A DNA stretch of 64,000 nt from Ursus arctos (GCF_023065955.2 NW_026622974.1:25265718-25329717), one strand, 5' to 3'; counted from the stretch's first letter, positions 23,061 to 35,240 are shown. Notes: generated by a model from the sequence alone, not told the origin. Made by a program: numbers and translations.

Positions 23061-23430
23061 TATGTTTGGATCGTTAGCATTCTCTTAAGTATTCGGTGAT
23101 GAAGGATATGAATAAAGGTGCTAATATTGGTGAGACCAAATAACATCTTCTCTTTTGTTACTAGAGCTTTGTTTTAGTGTGATTGTGATTATGAGATAAA
23201 TAATATCAGTTTAGTTGATGCTCGCTTATTTGTGTTGCTTTTAAGTGAGGTAGTGATATGGATCACTCAACCCAGTATTTGAATTCTAAGTAAACTCTGG
23301 ATTTTTTCCTCAGCAGATTTAATTCCTGGTATATTAAAATAAATTTTCACAATTTGAGTCATTTACTCAGTAAGAATAATGAAAACAGGTCAAGAAGTGT
23401 GCTGAATGCTTGGGTTGAAGACCTTGTCAA
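23061..23430. other. Unassigned intron sequence
   Basis: Nothing recognised. Confidence 0.5.
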
Positions 23431-23434
23431 GAAT

Positions 23435-23600
23435 AATTTAGAATCTTGCTCTTCTAAATGTACTTTGTGGATGGCAGCTTGGACATCATTGGTTACTTGT
23501 TAGGAATGCAGGATCTCAGGTGCCTCTGGAGGACTACAGAATGAGAATGTGTAATATACCTAGGGTTATGTATGCGCATTAGAGTTTGAGAGATACCGAT
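23435..23600. mobile_element. MER5-like hAT-Charlie DNA transposon remnant
   Basis: TACTTGTTAGGAATGCAGGA, GGACTACAGAATGAGAATGT and CATTAGAGTTTGAGAGA follow the MER5A order. Confidence 0.65.
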
Positions 23601-23938
23601 CTTTGTCTACTTTGTCGTTCTTTAATTTTTCTTAGTTTGAGAGTTAGCTCTAAAGTAATTAAACCCTCTAGCTATTTACCTATTTGTATATATATGTTTG
23701 TTTACCTTAGACTTTTGTGTAAACTTCAGAACAGATTGCTGGAAGTATTATATATAAATGTTGGAGAGTAACTGGGGGAGGCAACTCTAGCTAGAGCAGT
23801 GATGGGAGTCCTCTGTAAGCAGGTAGCATGTGAACTGAGGCCAATACAACAGAGTGAGCCAGGCATATGGAGACCTAAGGAAGAAACATTTGGGGCAGAG
23901 ACAGCAACAAATGCAGAAGCAAGAAGGTAGGAGAGGGG

Positions 23939-24140
23939 GGCGCCTGGGTGGCACGGCGGTTAGGCGTCTGCCTTTGGCTCAGGGCGTGATCCCGGGGTTG
24001 TGGGATCGAGCCCCACATCAGGCTCCTCCGCTGTGAGCCTGCTTCTTCCTCTCCCACTCCCCCTGCTTGTGTTCCCTCTCTCCCTGGCTGTCTCTATCTC
24101 TGTCGAATAAATCAATAAAATCTTAAAAAAAAAAAAAAAA
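23939..24140 (+). mobile_element. CAN-SINE, younger type
   Basis: Full length with a 16-bp perfect duplication AGAAGGTAGGAGAGGG at 23923-23938 and 24141-24156. The short open frames over it on both strands are SINE translations. Confidence 0.95.
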
Positions 24141-24483
24141 AGAAGGTAGGAGAGGGCATATGTAATCATAGATCACCTTATGCTAAAATTGTTCACTCCA
24201 TGTTATAATTAAGATTTATCCATGTTGATACATGCAGATTATTCATTTTCACATTCATTTGTAGGGTGAGATAATCATATTAGTGAACTTTCATTTCCAG
24301 TCATTTTAGGAATCCATGCTGCTATAAATATTCTGGTACATGCTTCTTAAATACATGTATGAGTTTCTTTGTAGTGTTTTTCAGCCATATTTGACCATGA
24401 CTCAGAGAAAAGCATTTTACAGCATTACTTGATTTTTGTGTGTACATGTGCCTATATACATATATATGTGTTACTGATTTTTT

Positions 24484-24683
24484 AAGAGATTTATTTATTT
24501 TAGAGAGAGAGTAAGTGCATGCGTGAGTGTGCTCATATGGGGTTAGGGCTCACTGGGAATCCCAGGCAGACTCTGTGCTGAGCTTGGAGCCTGATGTGGG
24601 GCTTGATCTCATGACCCTGAGATCACCACTGGAATGCAAACCAAGAGTAGGGTACTCAACTGACTGTGCCACCCAGGCTCCCC
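24484..24683 (-). mobile_element. CAN-SINE, older copy
   Basis: AGAGATTTATTTATTTTAGA to GTGCCACCCAGGCTCCCC; weak flanking repeat (TATGTGTTACTG and TATGTTGCTTA). Confidence 0.88.
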
Positions 24684-24783
24684 TATGTTGCTTATTTTTT
24701 AAAGAAGTGTAATGAAACTATTTTTACCCTTTCTGTGATGCAGTCATATCTTTTTTCCTTCTCTTTTAAAAATAAATACTTGT

Positions 24784-25000
24784 AGGGGCGCCTCGGTAGT
24801 GCAGTCGTTAAGCATCTGCCTTCGGCTCAGGGCGTGATCCCGGCGTTCCGGGATTGAGCCCCACATCGGGCTCCTCCGCTGGGAGCCTGCTTCCTCTCCC
24901 ACTCCCCTGCTGTGTTCCCTCTCTCGCTGGCTGTCTCTCTGTCACATAAATAAATAAAATCTTTAAAAAAAATTTAAAAAATAAAAAAAATAAAAATAAA
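24784..25000 (+). mobile_element. CAN-SINE, younger type with a long A-rich tail
   Basis: A 17-bp perfect duplication TAAAAATAAATACTTGT lies at 24767-24783 and 25001-25017. The tail expanded to AAATAAAA repeats. Confidence 0.93.
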
Positions 25001-25137
25001 TAAAAATAAATACTTGTTGAGATTAAATTAATGAGTTGTGATCTGCCATTTAAAATAACTGCTATAGGGTATGTTATATATGAGTGTGTACGTGTACCTA
25101 GATATATCATATTACATGTATAAATTGGTCAGTCCAT

Positions 25138-25158
25138 ATGTGTGTGTGTCTAAGCATG

Positions 25159-25203
<45 letters not shown>
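25138..25203. repeat. (TG)n microsatellite, interrupted
   Basis: A short TG block, then an unbroken block of about 20 TG units from about 25163. Confidence 0.95.
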
Positions 25204-25204
<1 letters not shown>

Positions 25205-25275
25205 AATAGATTGCCTGGTGGAAGAGTTTATTCATCTAGATTTCACCAAATTGTTTTTTAAATGGTTATACATAT

Positions 25276-25895
25276 TTATACCTGTCTTGGCCTCCTGAGT
25301 CTGGGAACTTAGCTTTTTACCTTTGTGTCTGTGGTCTTTTAATAGCATTTACTTGGCATAGAGTTGGTAAGTATTCACCAATAGTTTGGTGAATGAAAAT
25401 GAGGATTTCATACCAGTACTTGAATGACTACCGTGTTGAGCAGCTATTATTTTATCAACTTTAGGCAAATTTTACAAGGCTAATTATTTAATAGAGTGGA
25501 TAACCCAATTGTAATTTTGGTTGGGCTTTTAAAAGTCTATTTTTGAAGGTCCCTAACCATATTGGTTAAGATGCAATAGCTATATTCCAAAGAACGATGC
25601 ATTGACAAAATTGCATTATTATTTGAATTGGTAAAAAAAGATTGGGGCTAGCATTTCCCATAAGTGATAGCAGTGTGTAAAGCTGTGTAAAACCTGAACA
25701 TCACTTAACATTTAATTATATCTAGCTTTTTGTTCAATAGTAATATGCCTATTTTTTTTTCTGTTACTGCTAGCATTATTCTTGTATATTGCTTTTATAC
25801 ATTTGATCCCTTTATTATCTTTGGTTATTGTAAAAATGCACCACTCTATTTGGTGCTACAGCTTTTTACCTGCTTGGACAGTTATTATTACATCG
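25276..25895. other. Unassigned AT-rich intron sequence
   Basis: A possible L2 tail lies near 25270-25395 (TTAGCTTTTTACCTTTGTG, GAGTTGGTAAGTATTCACCA); otherwise nothing. Confidence 0.45.
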
Positions 25896-25911
25896 TGCAA
25901 ATGATGCTTTC

Positions 25912-26153
25912 TTTCTTTCTTTTTTTTTAAAAAGATTTTATTTATTTGTTTATTTGAGGGGGAGAGAGAGATAGGAGCCAAGGGAGAGGGACAAGCAGAC
26001 TCCATGCTGAGTGTGGAGCCTGATGCAGGGTGGACAAGCAGACTCCATGCTGAGTACGGAGCCTGATGTAGGGCTCAATCCCATGACCCCAAGACCATGA
26101 CCCAAGCTGAAATCAAGAGTTGGACATTCAACTGACTGAGCCACCCAGGCACC
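25912..26153 (-). mobile_element. CAN-SINE, older copy with an internal 43-bp duplication
   Basis: A 16-bp duplication TGCAAATGATGCTTTC flanks it (25896-25911 and 26154-26169). GACAAGCAGACTCCATGCTG occurs twice, from 25990 and from 26033. Confidence 0.93.
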
Positions 26154-26169
26154 TGCAAATGATGCTTTC

Positions 26170-27110
26170 AAATTAATTCATTTAGTCATAACATTTGCTG
26201 CATCAGAAAAATTGTGCTGTAGAGAAAAGTCTCCATTTGTATTTGGCTGTGGGTCTAACATATTCTGAGGGGAATCATTCTATTTTAAGAACGAAAATGA
26301 AGCCACACTTGGAGAGTGTTGAAAATCTTTTCCCATCATGCTCTGGATTCACTGCCTTTTTGGGAGTTGTTTTTGAGGAAAGTTTCAAGATACAGTTGTT
26401 TTGCAGACCAGTGTAGAAACTTTTCTAGAGTAGGAACATACTGTATTTTGATTTTCAAAATTTCTTAAGATGACAATAACTTGCACTTAAGTAGTGCTTT
26501 AAAAATTTCAAAATATTTTCTGTACAGGACTCACTTAAATAATGAGGCAGCCAATCCTGACTCCACTTAACATATGACAACCTTGTTTCTCAGTTTGTTA
26601 TTAGTGCAGGGTAATTCATGCCTCTCAGTGACAGCCGAGTAGGTTGACAATACAGGTCTTTTGGTCTCTAATTCATTTCCATGCTGTTAGCAATCAAACA
26701 TTTAAATCGAACATGTCCCAGATGTTTGTCAGTTTATAGGTATCATTTTTCAAATTTAAAAGGAGGATATTTTGGTATAAATTGTATATGCATAAACTAC
26801 CTCATAAGGAATTTTGGAGAGGAATGTGTTTAGTTTTACTGCATTGTAGTTACTGGCTTCAGTGTTAATTTTGTAGATTAAATCTCACCTTTAGATAAAA
26901 AGTATGTACTTAATACAGAAGTCTAATAAATGGTTTAAAAAGCTTGGCTTTTATTGATATCTCATATGTATATATTTTTTTCATAATCAGGTGATTTATA
27001 AAAGTCAGTTGGGTATAAGCTTCTGAATAGTTGACATAATCGTCAGATAATACTTTTATTTTTCCATTTTTACTTTACACAAGCAGTACATGAAAATAAT
27101 CATAAGGTTA
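26170..27110. other. Unassigned intron sequence
   Basis: No repeat or gene recognised. It could hold conserved non-coding sequence, but this cannot be judged from one genome. Confidence 0.5.
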
Positions 27111-27120
27111 TTTAAAATTA

Positions 27121-28694
27121 CATTTTTCACAGAGCTGGAACAAACAATCCTAAAATTTGTATCGAACCAGAAAAGACCCCAAATTGTCAGGCCAATGTTG
27201 AAAAAGAAAACCAAAGCTGGGGTCATCACAATACCTGACTTCAAGCTATATTACAAAGCTGTGATCAACAAGACAGCATGGTACTAGCACAAAAACAGAC
27301 AGATCAATGGGAAAGAATAGAGAGCCCAGAAATGGACCCTCAACTCTATGGTCAACTAATCTTCAACAAAGCAGGAAAGAATATCCAATGGAAAAAAGTC
27401 TTCAATAAATGGTGCTGGGAAAATTGGACAGCCACATGGAGAAGAATGAAACTGGACCATTCTCTTACACCATACACAAAGATAAACTCAAAATGGATGA
27501 CAGACCTAAATGTGAGACAGGAGTCCATCAAACTCCTAGAGGAGAACACAGGCAGCAACCTCTTCGACCTCAGCTACGGCAACTTCTTGCAAGACACGTC
27601 TCTAAAGGCAAGGGAAACAAAAGCAAAAATGAACTATTGGGACTTCATCAAGATAAAAAGCTTCTGCATGGCAAAGGAAACAGTCAACAAAACTAAAAGG
27701 CAACCTATGGAATGGGAGAGGATATTTGCAAATGATGTATCAGATAAAGGACTGGTATTCAAGATCATTAAACAACGTAATCAAACTCAGCATCCAAAAA
27801 ACAAATAATCCAGTCAAAAAATGAGCAGAAGACATGAACATACACTTTTCTAAAGAAGACATACAAATGGCCAACAGACACATGAAAAAATGCTCCACAT
27901 CACTTGGCATCAGGGAAACACAAATCAAAACCACAATGAGATATCACCTTACACCAGTTAGAATTGCTAAAGTTAACGGATGCAGAGAAAGGGGAACTCT
28001 CTTAAACTGTTGGTGGGAATGCAAGCTGGTACAGCCACTCTGGAAAACAGTGTGGAGGTTCCTAAAGAAGTTAAAAATAGAGCTACCCTACGACCCAGCA
28101 ATTGCACTAGTGGGTATTTACCCCAAAGATACAGATGTAGTGAAAAGAAGGGGCACCTGCATCCCAATATTCATAGCAGCAATGTCCACAATAGCCAAAC
28201 TGTGGAAGGAGCCAAGATATCCTTCAACAGATGAATGGATAAAGAAGATGTGGTTCATATATAAAATGGAATATTATTCAGCCATCAGAAAGGATGAATA
28301 CCTACCATTTACATCGACATAGATGGAACTGGATGGAATTATGCTAAGTGAAATAAGTCAATCAGAGAAAGACAATTATCATATGATTTCACTCGTGTGT
28401 GGAATATAAGGACTAGCGCAGAGGATCATAAGGGAGAGGAGGGAAGACTGGATGGGAGGAAATCAGAGAAGGAGACAAACATGGGAGACTCTTGACTCCG
28501 GGAAACAAACTGAGGGTTGTTGAAAGGGAGGTGGGTGGAGGGATGGGGTAGCTGGGTGACGGGCATTAGGGAGGGCATGTGATGTGATGAGAACTGGGTG
28601 TTATATACGCAGGTGATGAATCATTGAACACTACATCAAAAACTAATGATGTACTCTATGTTGGCTAATTGAATTTAAATTAAAAAAAAGAATG
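27121..28694 (+). mobile_element. 5'-truncated L1: 3' end of ORF2 and 3' UTR
   Basis: This piece begins inside ORF2 and runs through the carnivore L1 3' UTR (AACTGAGGGTTGTTGAAAGG, GAACTGGGTGTTATATACG) to AATTGAATTTAAATTAAAA. ORF2 C-terminal motifs such as PEMDPQLYGQLIFNKAGKN and MNYWDFIKIKSF are readable. The frame shifts near 27287 and 27780, and about 35 bp typical of the family are missing near 27980. A 10-bp repeat TTTAAAATTA at 27111-27120 and 28695-28704 is a likely target-site duplication. The copy cannot encode active enzyme: the endonuclease and reverse-transcriptase core are absent. Confidence 0.9.
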
Positions 28695-28859
28695 TTTAAA
28701 ATTATCAAGAAAATACATTTAAAGACATAAAGAATAGTACAGCTAAGGCTTTGTGTTCTTGTATCCTTCTGTGAGTTTCTCTACTGTGTTTTTCAGAATT
28801 TTTAACCATGATCCAAAGAACTATTATTTTATAGCACACTGTAGTTTATAACTTTTCTT

Positions 28860-29185
28860 AGTTCAGGGTTATATTTGGGATTTATTCGTGTTGTTATAAG
28901 GCTTGTTGAGGCTGACCTTATTGTTTCTCAGTCTTTCTAACATTTAGTTGATTAAAAAATTTTTTTCCAATGTGTTGAATGTAGAATGGAGATTGTTGTA
29001 GGTTTAAAGTACATTTTCCCTACTAGCTCATAAATGTTTTTTATGTTTATTGGTCATACATTTCTTCTGTGAATTACTTATTCATACCTTTTTACACATT
29101 TTTCTTTTCGGTTGGTTGTGTGTTTCTTATGTCTACATTTCATTAAAAACTCTTTGATTTATATGTGTTGGTAATCTTTTAAGGA
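28860..29185 (-). mobile_element. Old L1M fragment
   Basis: CTTCTGTGAATTACTTATTC, TTTTTACACATTTTTCTTTT and CATTAAAAACTCTTTGATTT resemble reverse old L1. Confidence 0.5.
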
Positions 29186-29516
29186 ACACCATACACATTT
29201 AACGAAGAACTTACTTTTTACTGTGGGATATTACTATTCCTGGTTCAAATATGCTAAGTGAAAACACTGTTCACATAAATTCGTTTAAAATTCTTAGACA
29301 GGTTTGGGAAAGTTTCTAGAAAAGCAAAATTAGTAAACTCATTAAAGTTCTTCAGGGTTGATTTATAACCTTGCTCCTGGTGCCATTTGAAAATTTGAGC
29401 CTGTAAAATTCTGTACGGCTCCATTATAATTGTGTAAAAAAATCAGAATATTGCTTAAAAGCTGCCATATTTTAGTTTTTAATATTTGTTTGTATTTGTT
29501 TTTTCTCCTTAATTAG

Positions 29517-29650
29517 GTCCTCGATGGGCTTCCTGGAATATTGGTGTATTTATTTGCATCAGATGTGCTGGAATCCATAGAAATCTTGGGGTTCATATAT
29601 CCAGGGTCAAGTCAGTCAACCTAGACCAATGGACACCAGAACAGATACAG
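29517..29650 (+). CDS. SMAP1: SMAP1 exon 2: core of the ArfGAP zinc finger with the catalytic arginine
   Basis: 134-bp internal exon. It starts in phase 1: a G from exon 1 completes the first codon (Gly). It then encodes 44 full codons, from [11 protein letters not shown] to TPEQIQ. The peptide carries the second half of the ArfGAP zinc finger CX2CX16CX2CX4R: Cys codons at 29555 and 29564 (CIRC), and the arginine finger at 29579-29581 in GIHRNLG, which in this family stimulates GTP hydrolysis on Arf. The acceptor is a T-rich tract ending CTCCTTAATTAG, and the donor is CAG/GTAAAC, a good U2-type site. SMAP1 and SMAP2 are nearly identical here, so exons 3 and 4 decide between them. The P in TPEQIQ is, as I recall, A in human SMAP1 and Q in SMAP2. 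No frameshift or stop is present. Confidence 0.97.
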
Positions 29651-29880
29651 GTAAACATGTTCTTACTGAGAGATTATTTACAATATTTAAAATGAATTTT
29701 AAATCTTTAAGCCTTCTTGCATCTAAGGGTTAACATTGAAATGAAGTATATTGAAATGGCATGTGCCACATATAAAATTTGGGTGTTACCTGAAGTGTCC
29801 ACTCTCAAATGTTTAGATTTTCTTGGATCTGTAGTGAACTAAGTTTTTGACTATTCTTATCTAAAATGTTGCTTTTGAAG

Positions 29881-30071
29881 TCTTTAAAAAATCAGTTCCT
29901 TTTCCTTGTGTTGATGAAATTTGTCGGTTTTGTTTTTCTGTCAGTAGAGGGAGCCTGGGTAAAGATAAAAAATAAATCTTTAAAAAATCAGTTCCTTTTC
30001 CTTGTGTTGATGAAATTTGTCGGTTTTGTTTTTCTGTCAGTAGAGGGAGCCTGGGATAAAAAGTAAATCAC
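29881..30071. repeat. 96-bp tandem duplication downstream of exon 2
   Basis: Copy 1 starts at 29881 and copy 2 at 29977. The first 79 bp of each copy are identical; the last part differs by a 5-bp indel and one base. The 66-codon open frame at 29866-30066 is simply this duplication. Confidence 0.95.
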
Positions 30072-31815
30072 CTTGTGCCTAAGAACTGACTTGAAGGATT
30101 TCCCTTTTGGATACACGTGTTCTTGATTTTCAGACAGAGCCCAATAGTTGGAAGATAGCCTATTTAGAAAATGTTCTAATGACTGATTTGGATTTGTTTT
30201 GAGTGGTTTAGCTTTGTTAGAGATAAATTTGTAATTTTAAGGGCTTGCCATTTTTACAGTGTGACAGTCTTAAATTTTCAAAATCTTACTTTTCTAATCC
30301 TTAAGGTTAACTGGTAAAATAAAAATGTTTATTTCTACTGGTTTTAATTTGTAATTCACAGTGTAATTATACAACTTTTTCTTACACTCTTTTTGAATTA
30401 CTTTTAGTCAGTATAAGGCTAAATACACAAATATATGTAGTGAACTTAAGTGATACTCATACATACCTCTAATCAGAAAAAACAAAAAGAACACAGAAAT
30501 TGGCATGGATAGGGTGAGGTAAGGGTGAAAGAATAGAATATAATGCAAGGGGAGTGGGTCATAAATAAAGATTTGGTTAAAGAAAGTAAAACTTCTGTGC
30601 TAAAGACATATTTATGCCAAAGTAAATTCTAGATAGAGCCAAGATTTAAATATTAAAAAAAAATTAAACCTTAGAAATACTTGAAAAATATAGCCAAGAG
30701 ATCTTCAGGCTGTAAAGTCAAGCATCGCTTATTTAGTTCACTCTTAAATAAGTTTTTGAGGTTTTTGCTGGCTAGGACATAAAAGGAAATATGACACTTT
30801 ATGTATTTTCCTAATCCTTGAGGAGAAAATTTACTTGTTTTACCAAGGAAGCAGAGCTTTTTGAACATTGCATAAAAGTCTCTGTTCTTGATAATATCTC
30901 TGTAGTAACTGTGGTAACAGATTTCATAATGTTGTTTATTAAGTTGTCTTCAAGAAAATGCGAAGCGTAGCTTGAAAATGTAACTTGGCGTTTGTAATGG
31001 GTTATGGAGGTACAACACATTCAAGGTGTATTGCCTTTCTAATGGTTCATTTTACACTAAGGACAAAACATGAAATCCTTGGACAATTCAGTTTTCCAGA
31101 AATAATATTTTTCTTGACTAGGCTGTTAAAAGGAGTTGAATAGCAGTTTGAGATGGGCAACTGTTCTTTTCCTATACCTGAGAGCAGAGCTTCCCAGTCA
31201 GAGGACTACAGCTGCAGTTCATTGGTTTTCTGTGGAATAGGTTATAGTTACACAGCAACATACTGAATTATTAAAAATTTCAGGCTTTTGAAAACAATTA
31301 TTAAGTAATATACTGTCTTTGAAATTGTATTTGGAATACTATTTATATGTTTCCAACTGTCAGCTTCTTGAAATAAGAATGATTATTTTGGAATGCAAGA
31401 CTTTTGAGGAGTACTTATCACCAGAGAATGCTCTGTAAGGCTTCATAATCACAGAGCTCCTCTTTTAGTGTTCTGTGGTGAGAAATAAGGTTAGGATGCA
31501 CTCACTTAAAAATTAAATGAGTAAACAATGAAGTATTATTTTTAAAAAATGTATAGAAAAAGAGCATAAAGAAGCTTAATCACACAGACAGATGAGTCAG
31601 CCATCCAGTATTCTTATGGTGGGCCTTGTAAGTACCTGCAAGCAAAGCCAGAGTTGTTCTTTAAAAATCACTCTGGGACTACTGTGCAATATAAATGAGT
31701 AAGTAATTGGTGAAGGCCCCAAGGTTCCATTCTATAAAGCACAACCTTTATTTTAACCTAGAAAATTTCAAGGCAACTGATTCTAAAAAGGCAGGAGAAC
31801 GAAGTGATTTAGAAA
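30072..31815. other. Unassigned AT-rich intron 2 sequence
   Basis: No gene seen. 31380-31460 (AGACTTTTGAGGAGTACTTA) might be a DNA-transposon scrap. Confidence 0.5.
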
Positions 31816-31819
31816 GTTG

Positions 31820-32245
31820 TCTCTAGATAGTCAGACTGCCAGAGTTAGACCTGGATATTCCTGACAGGATACTTAACCTCTGGGTACCTCAATTTCTTCA
31901 TTTATATGGGAATAGTAAGAATGTCTCCTTCTGTGGGTTGCTGTGAGGATAGAATAAGTTAATATGGGGAAAGTATTTATTTATTTATTTATTTATTTAT
32001 TTGACAGATAGAGACAGCCAGCGAGAGAGGGAACACAAGCAGGGGAGTGGGAGAGGAAGAAGCAGGCTCATAGCCGAGGAGCCTGAAGTGGGGTTCGATT
32101 CCATAACGCCGGGATCACGCCCTGAGCCGAAGGCAGACGCTTAACCGCTGTGCCACCCAGGCGCCCCAGGGGGGGAAAGCATTTAGAATAGTACCTGGCA
32201 CATTTTAAATACTCGATGTTAGCTTATCAGTTATTAGTAGTATTA
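31820..32245 (+). mobile_element. MIR split by a CAN-SINE
   Basis: AGACTGCCAGAGTTAGACCT, TACTTAACCTCTGGGTACCT and GTTGCTGTGAGGATAGAATA, then after the SINE AGAATAGTACCTGGCACA. Confidence 0.8.
31980..32171 (-). mobile_element. CAN-SINE, younger type
   Basis: Full antisense copy with an expanded (TTTA)n. The 14-bp duplication GGGGAAAGTATTTA has one difference (31966-31979 and 32172-32185). Confidence 0.93.
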
Positions 32246-32609
32246 GCCCATTTGTTCATTGTTTAAAACCTTCAGTATTGCTGCCTCGAATATCTTTCTG
32301 ATCTTAAGCAATATAGCTTCCTAGTAAACCTGTGATGAATTGGTTACTGAATGTACTATTGAGTAAATAGATTGTGTGGTATTATTGAGTATTAATTACT
32401 TTTTGAGGATGTTTATGAAATATAATTAATTCATTTTTAGTAATATTGGATGTTAAGGCATTTTGATCTCAAAATTCCCTAATCATCTGTTAGGTAATTA
32501 TACCAGTCGTCTATTGAGGTTGCTCATTACTCAGATTTGAGCATATTCTTTTGCCTGTGATGGTAGGTATGTTCCATATAATCCAACTCTATTTATACCT
32601 ATGCATTTT

Positions 32610-32885
32610 ATTTTTTACTTAAAAAATTGAAGTATAATTACAGAGATAACACTTTACAGATATGAGTTTTATGTGTCTTGGCAAATGTCTGTACTGTGTC
32701 ACCAACACCCTAATGAAGATATACTGAGTATTTCCATCACCCTAGAAAATTTCCTTGTGTCAGTTTGTAGTCAGTTCTCTAGGGGCAGCCACTACACTGA
32801 TGTCTGTACCCTTAGGTTGCTGTACATTGAGATTTTTATCTTTTGGAGCTTGTTCTTATTAACTCTGACTCTTAATTCAGATTAG
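32610..32885 (-). mobile_element. Old L1M 3' end
   Basis: ATTGAAGTATAATTACAGAG, GTGTCACCAACACCCTAATG and TTTCCATCACCCTAGAAAAT. Confidence 0.7.
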
Positions 32886-34520
32886 GAAGAGTGAAGATCA
32901 CAGTGTAATTTAGTCTTCCTTATTCATATGATGTTTTATAAGAATTTCTTTGATATTAAAAAAGCTCAGGAGGCATTTATTTGCAGAAGGGAAGTACTTT
33001 ACTGCATATACTTCTACCCTATGTCTTCCGTTACCACCACCCCCAACATTTCATGAAAATCATATTTCTAATTTTCAAAGATGATACTTAGTTTTGGGTA
33101 GTTGTATATATTTTGAGATCTTTAATAGCAAATGTGGAAACATGATTAAATCTCTGAATCTAAGCTGCTAAATAAAAATAATCTTTTTTGTGTGTCCATA
33201 AAATGTAACTACTTAAGTTTTGCCTCAAAGCTTGTTATCGACTGGCATTAATATACACCATATTTATATCAGTTATTTACATACATGTTGTGAGTGTGTG
33301 ACTCAGGTTTTAGGGCATCTGCCATATCACAGCTGTGTTAGAATTGCTTTACGTTTATTTTTAAAAGAAAATTTATCAACTTATTTTGATTTTTATCAGC
33401 ATGGAAATAGAGTTATTCACCTTACATTTTAATCAAAATTCTTTTTTAAAATGTGGTTCCTGGTTAGATTAAATGTCTTTCATCTTGAGTTTATCGTCAG
33501 GCACTTTTCAAATTTTTAGAAAGGACCACTTTGTACTTTTATTTATACTATAATCTTTATTTTTTATTTTGTACTGGTTTGTTAACCCCAAGTATTGATT
33601 ACCATTTTCTCCATTATTTAAAAATTTTTAATTACTCAGTTTTCATTATCTGTATTGAAGGAATTAAAATGAAAAATACCATATTTTTACTACAGAGGAC
33701 TGTTACTTTTGCTTTCAAGTTTCTTAGCTTACTTTGTGCAGTCTTTTAAATTGTGCTAATAAAACATCTTAGTGAGATTTTGTCCTTACTGCAAAGTATA
33801 ATCCATATATTTGGTATTTATCTTGATAACTTTTGGACCACTTTTAATACTTTATGTATCTATAAATCTTTTAGTAATCTTCTTTCACATATTCTTTGTT
33901 TACTACTGACTAGTGTCATTTATTGATATGATAGTATTTTCTTGGGAATGCCAAGGCCACACAACTGAAGTTTATTCATTTATAAAATATATTTGGGAAA
34001 CTTTACATTTGAAACTGCCCAGTCTCCACAGGCCTATGATTTATCCTTAGTGAACTTGCCTGCAACATTTTGTAGGCCTTTTTACTCCCTCTGTTAATAT
34101 CGTTACCATTTTTACTTTAGCTTTGACTATATTTTGGCTAGAAGGAAAGGTCTTTAAACCCAACTCTTTTTACATCCTTACTTACTGTTATAACAAAAGA
34201 ATAGAAGCTTTCTTTCTTCTCATTCCACCCAACCCCTGAATGTTTCCACTTTGACTTCAGCTTTTTGTGTTCTTGTTTTAGGGGCAGAATGGAAGGTGGT
34301 GGCTGCTAGTTTCTCTGCCTTTATTTTCATTTGCAGCTTTCTTTCCTGCTTTTCCACCTTAATTAAAAAAATTATATTCATTTGGAGGCACATTTAAATT
34401 CTTTCTTCTTCTTTGAAACATATTACTCACATCCTTCTGCCATAAAAAAGTCTTCCTAATACCATCTTTCTATCAACATACAGCTCTTGACTCTGCTGTA
34501 TTCATTTGTTTGCATAGTCA
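32886..34520. other. Unassigned AT-rich intron 2 sequence
   Basis: Nothing recognised; several short open frames without coding character. Confidence 0.5.
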
Positions 34521-34524
34521 GCCA

Positions 34525-34580
34525 CTGAGCATTTATTAAGTATTCACAATGTGCCAGCCACTGTATTGTAGTGACTAGCT
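34525..34580 (-). mobile_element. MIR remnant
   Basis: GAGCATTTATTAAGTATTCA and CAATGTGCCAGCCACTGTAT. Confidence 0.6.
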
Positions 34581-34589
34581 CTTGTCTTC

Positions 34590-35240
34590 CTTTAGCAGTT
34601 GAATTACTTGAACAATCTTTACCCAGTTTTTCATTTCTTTACCTTACTTTTGCTTCTATTAACTCATTCTGTCCCCATCATTCTGCTAAGTTTGCACTCA
34701 CAAAGAATACTAGTTACCCCTAATGGCCAAATTCAACTCTCCTTCTTCCTCTTCCTCCTCCTTGGTCTTCCTCCTTCACTTGATACTATCCACTGCCTTC
34801 TTGAAGCTGTTTTTTTTTTTTTTTTTTTGGTGAAAGAAGCTAAAGTTACTCACCACGTCTTCTATTTGGTTTATTTAGTCTCTGTATTTTTTTTTTTCCG
34901 TTTCTTTTTCTGCTTTTTCACCCTATTGGAGATTTTCTGTCAGGCACTACAGTTTTGTCTTTAGCCCTGTTGTTCTTTAGTCTATCCCCATAAGGGAGCT
35001 CACTTACCCTCATGGATTCAACTGTTATTTTTCTGTGCAGATGGTTTCCCCGTCTGTCCACTGTCCTACAGTGATTTTCAGTTCTTTTTTAGATTGCCTA
35101 TTAGAGACCTTTGGTGTTTGTGGACTTACCGTTCTTAAGAAAACTTGGATTTCCTTGCATGAAGTAATTGGTAATTTTCCCAAGCATCCATTTTAATTGT
35201 ATATTCTTTGAGGCTGGAATTAGCCAATTCGGTTGATTCC
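34590..35240 (+). mobile_element. L2 fragment
   Basis: ACTTGATACTATCCACTGCC, CTTCTTGAAGCTG and TACCCTCATGGATTCAACTG follow L2 ORF2-region order. The 121-codon open frame at 34599-34964 is a remnant of it. Confidence 0.5.

Larger units (their letters stand above)
24185..25275 (-). mobile_element. Old L1M fragments, split by two SINEs and a microsatellite
   Basis: GATTTATCCATGTTGATACA, CCATGCTGCTATAAATATTC and, after the insertions, TTTCACCAAATTGTTTTTTA. The order suits one reverse L1M copy. Confidence 0.5.

Noticed and set aside
29866..30066. 66-codon frame containing the same 27-residue block twice, close to exon 2
   Set aside because: It is the 96-bp tandem duplication read in frame; no acceptor or donor supports an exon.
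34599..34964. 121-codon open frame rich in Leu and Phe, looking like membrane segments
   Set aside because: It runs over pyrimidine-rich L2 remnant sequence; the hydrophobic look follows from T-rich codons.
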